Shown here in pieces: positions 63,129 to 64,000 of a DNA stretch of 64,000 nucleotides. How positions within the stretch are numbered: position 1 is the first letter of the stretch; each line of letters starts with the position of its first letter. The stretch is from contig JAOCPU010000012.1 in NCBI GenBank assembly GCA_035772785.1, positions 62,001 through 126,000 of the forward strand, written 5' to 3'. The notes beneath the pieces are model-generated. The model searched no databases. It was not told the DNA's origin and was given only the letters and a program-made list of their open reading frames with translations. Made by a program: the position numbers and the translations under genes. This DNA comes from Phlebiopsis flavidoalba. Its lineage: Eukaryota > Basidiomycota > Agaricomycetes > Polyporales > Phanerochaetaceae.

Positions 63129-64000
63129 TTATGCCTGACAACGCAGTAAGTGAAGCTCTCGACCATCTTTCGTCAGACTTACCAGGTAATTATACGACTT
63201 GCGGTCTGCACAGCGTTCCAAGTATTCTCGCTAGAGAATTCTAAACGCCAGGCCACGTAGAGGCACAGTCTTGTACACACCTCAATCAGCTGCTCTATTC
63301 GTTTCTTGATCATGAGTGGGTTAGGCTGGAACCGGGGGACTAGCCAGTTGTCGCGTGACCTCGTTAACTAAATCATTGTGTGTCATATGCTTCCGATCTT
63401 TCATGATTCGCACGATGCAAGCCTGGAGAAGAATGTGAGGCGTTGACCCGTAGGATAGATGTTTGGCTGCATGCACCTCCATCTGGTGCTTGCGGTCTTC
63501 GTCGACGCGATCCTTGGTCTCTTTCCTCTCTTCTGTGCTCTCCACGCGCGAAGCGACTGTACTGATCTTGATCTTCTGCAGAGGTGCTGAAAAGGCCGCA
63601 TTAAAGGAGAAAGAATCCGTGGCGTTCACATCGCGCCCAAGGAGGAGGGTGCTGTCCCCTCAGAACTTTGAACTTCGCGCATGCCAAGGATTGCAAATTC
63701 CGCTGCAACTTCTGTGTCAGGAATAGCTGTAGCCGCTGAGGAATTTCCTATTCACAGCGATATTAAATCCTAAAAACTCCACCGTGTTTACCAATCGACG
63801 TACCTCATAAGCGTCAACGTTTCGGGGGGGGGGGGGGCGTCTTCAACGTCTTCGAATAGCAAATAATATCGTGAGAGCGAATGTCGATACGTTGAGGTCA
63901 TGAGTTGCGGGTATTGAATCGAACTTTGACGTCGGCGCTACCAAGGGACGGCTGCCAGGTAAGCCGTTGCGTCCTGAATGTCGGGACAGGTAAAATTGCT
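63129..64000 (-). CDS. Cullin, C-terminal part (CUL3-like), partial at window edge
   Basis: Cullins are scaffolds of RING E3 ubiquitin ligases, activated by NEDD8 on a C-terminal lysine. In minus-strand order from the edge: LNVSTFALTIL (about 63900), a frame-broken LFEDVED region, TAIPDTE(V/L) with QRNLQSLACAKFKVL (about 63725-63660), PLQKIKISTVASRVESTEER (about 63585-63525), KETKDRVDEDRKHQMEVHA then ACIVRIMKDRKHMTHNDLV (about 63425-63375) and NEVTRQLAS. After a frameshift comes PLMIKKRIEQLIE, then an intron (GTGTGT..CTAG) and REYLER with CADRKSYNYL. A last intron (GTAAGT..TCAG) precedes Ala and TAA at 63131-63129. The Lys in IVRIMKDRK is the neddylation site. Wording of the winged-helix region is closest to CUL3, but I cannot exclude another fungal cullin. 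A G14 run at 63824-63837 falls in the broken region. The N-terminal part lies outside the window. Confidence 0.9.
63824..63837. repeat. G14 homopolymer within the cullin gene
   Basis: Fourteen consecutive G residues occur where the cullin homology breaks (between the FALTIL strand and the TAIPDTE helix). It may be an intronic or error-expanded tract, since no cullin has a poly-Pro or poly-Gly run here. Confidence 0.8.

Overview
This window reads as nuclear DNA of a filamentous fungus, most likely a mushroom-forming basidiomycete (Agaricomycete). The evidence is a set of eukaryotic housekeeping genes (26S proteasome ATPase Rpt2, cullin, RAD2/XPG nuclease, tandem-type phosphofructokinase, IWS1, EBP1) split by many roughly 50-base GT..AG introns, together with fungus-only families: a BQT4-like APSES/transmembrane protein, a PalA/Rim20 BRO1 protein, a CAF120/SKG3 PH protein and GPI-anchored Ser-rich wall proteins. 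I see no rRNA, confident tRNA, CRISPR array or intact transposon. Species identification is not possible from the sequence alone.

Layout. 1-3.5 kb: no recognised gene, with a GC-rich island at about 2.7-3.25 kb. 3.5-4.1 kb: an unrecognised disordered protein. 4.1-7.8 kb: nothing recognised. 7.8-9.1 kb (+): IWS1. 9.2-10.6 kb (-): Ca3427-like periplasmic-binding-fold protein. 11.2-12.1 kb (-): secreted Ser/Thr/Pro repeat protein. 12.6-15.6 kb (-): citrate synthase. 17.6-19.3 kb (+): RPT2. About 20.9-21.8 kb (-): methyltransferase. 23.0-27.6 kb (-): RAD2/XPG. 28.0-29.0 kb (+): GPI-anchored protein. 29.8-31.25 kb (+): NADP-dependent MDR oxidoreductase. 31.6-37.5 kb (+): CAF120/SKG3-like PH protein. 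37.9-39.6 kb (+): EBP1/PA2G4-like protein. 40.9-43.8 kb (-): two tandem copies of an unrecognised gene. 45.3-46.8 kb (-): BQT4-like protein. 48.2-51.7 kb (-): phosphofructokinase. 52.0-54.0 kb (+): WSS1-like metalloprotease. 54.1-55.0 kb (-): DM9-domain protein. 55.8-59.4 kb (-): PalA/Rim20. 59.4-63.1 kb: nothing recognised. 63.1-64.0 kb (-): 3' end of a cullin.

The genes are not an operon or an obvious biosynthetic cluster. They are independent units for proteolysis (Rpt2, cullin, WSS1), DNA repair (RAD2, WSS1), central metabolism (citrate synthase, PFK), transcription and translation (IWS1, CAF120, EBP1) and cell surface (two secreted proteins). Two divergent pairs share short upstream regions: PFK/WSS1 (278 bases) and RAD2/GPI protein (about 425 bases).

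The dominant oddity is quality. Almost every conserved gene has several single-base insertions or deletions outside its introns, plus changes at invariant positions, so no conserved protein reads through intact. Because unrelated essential single-copy genes are all affected, this looks like uncorrected sequencing error rather than pseudogenisation. CDS spans below therefore run from start to stop across introns and frameshifts, and their ends are approximate unless a start or stop is specifically argued.
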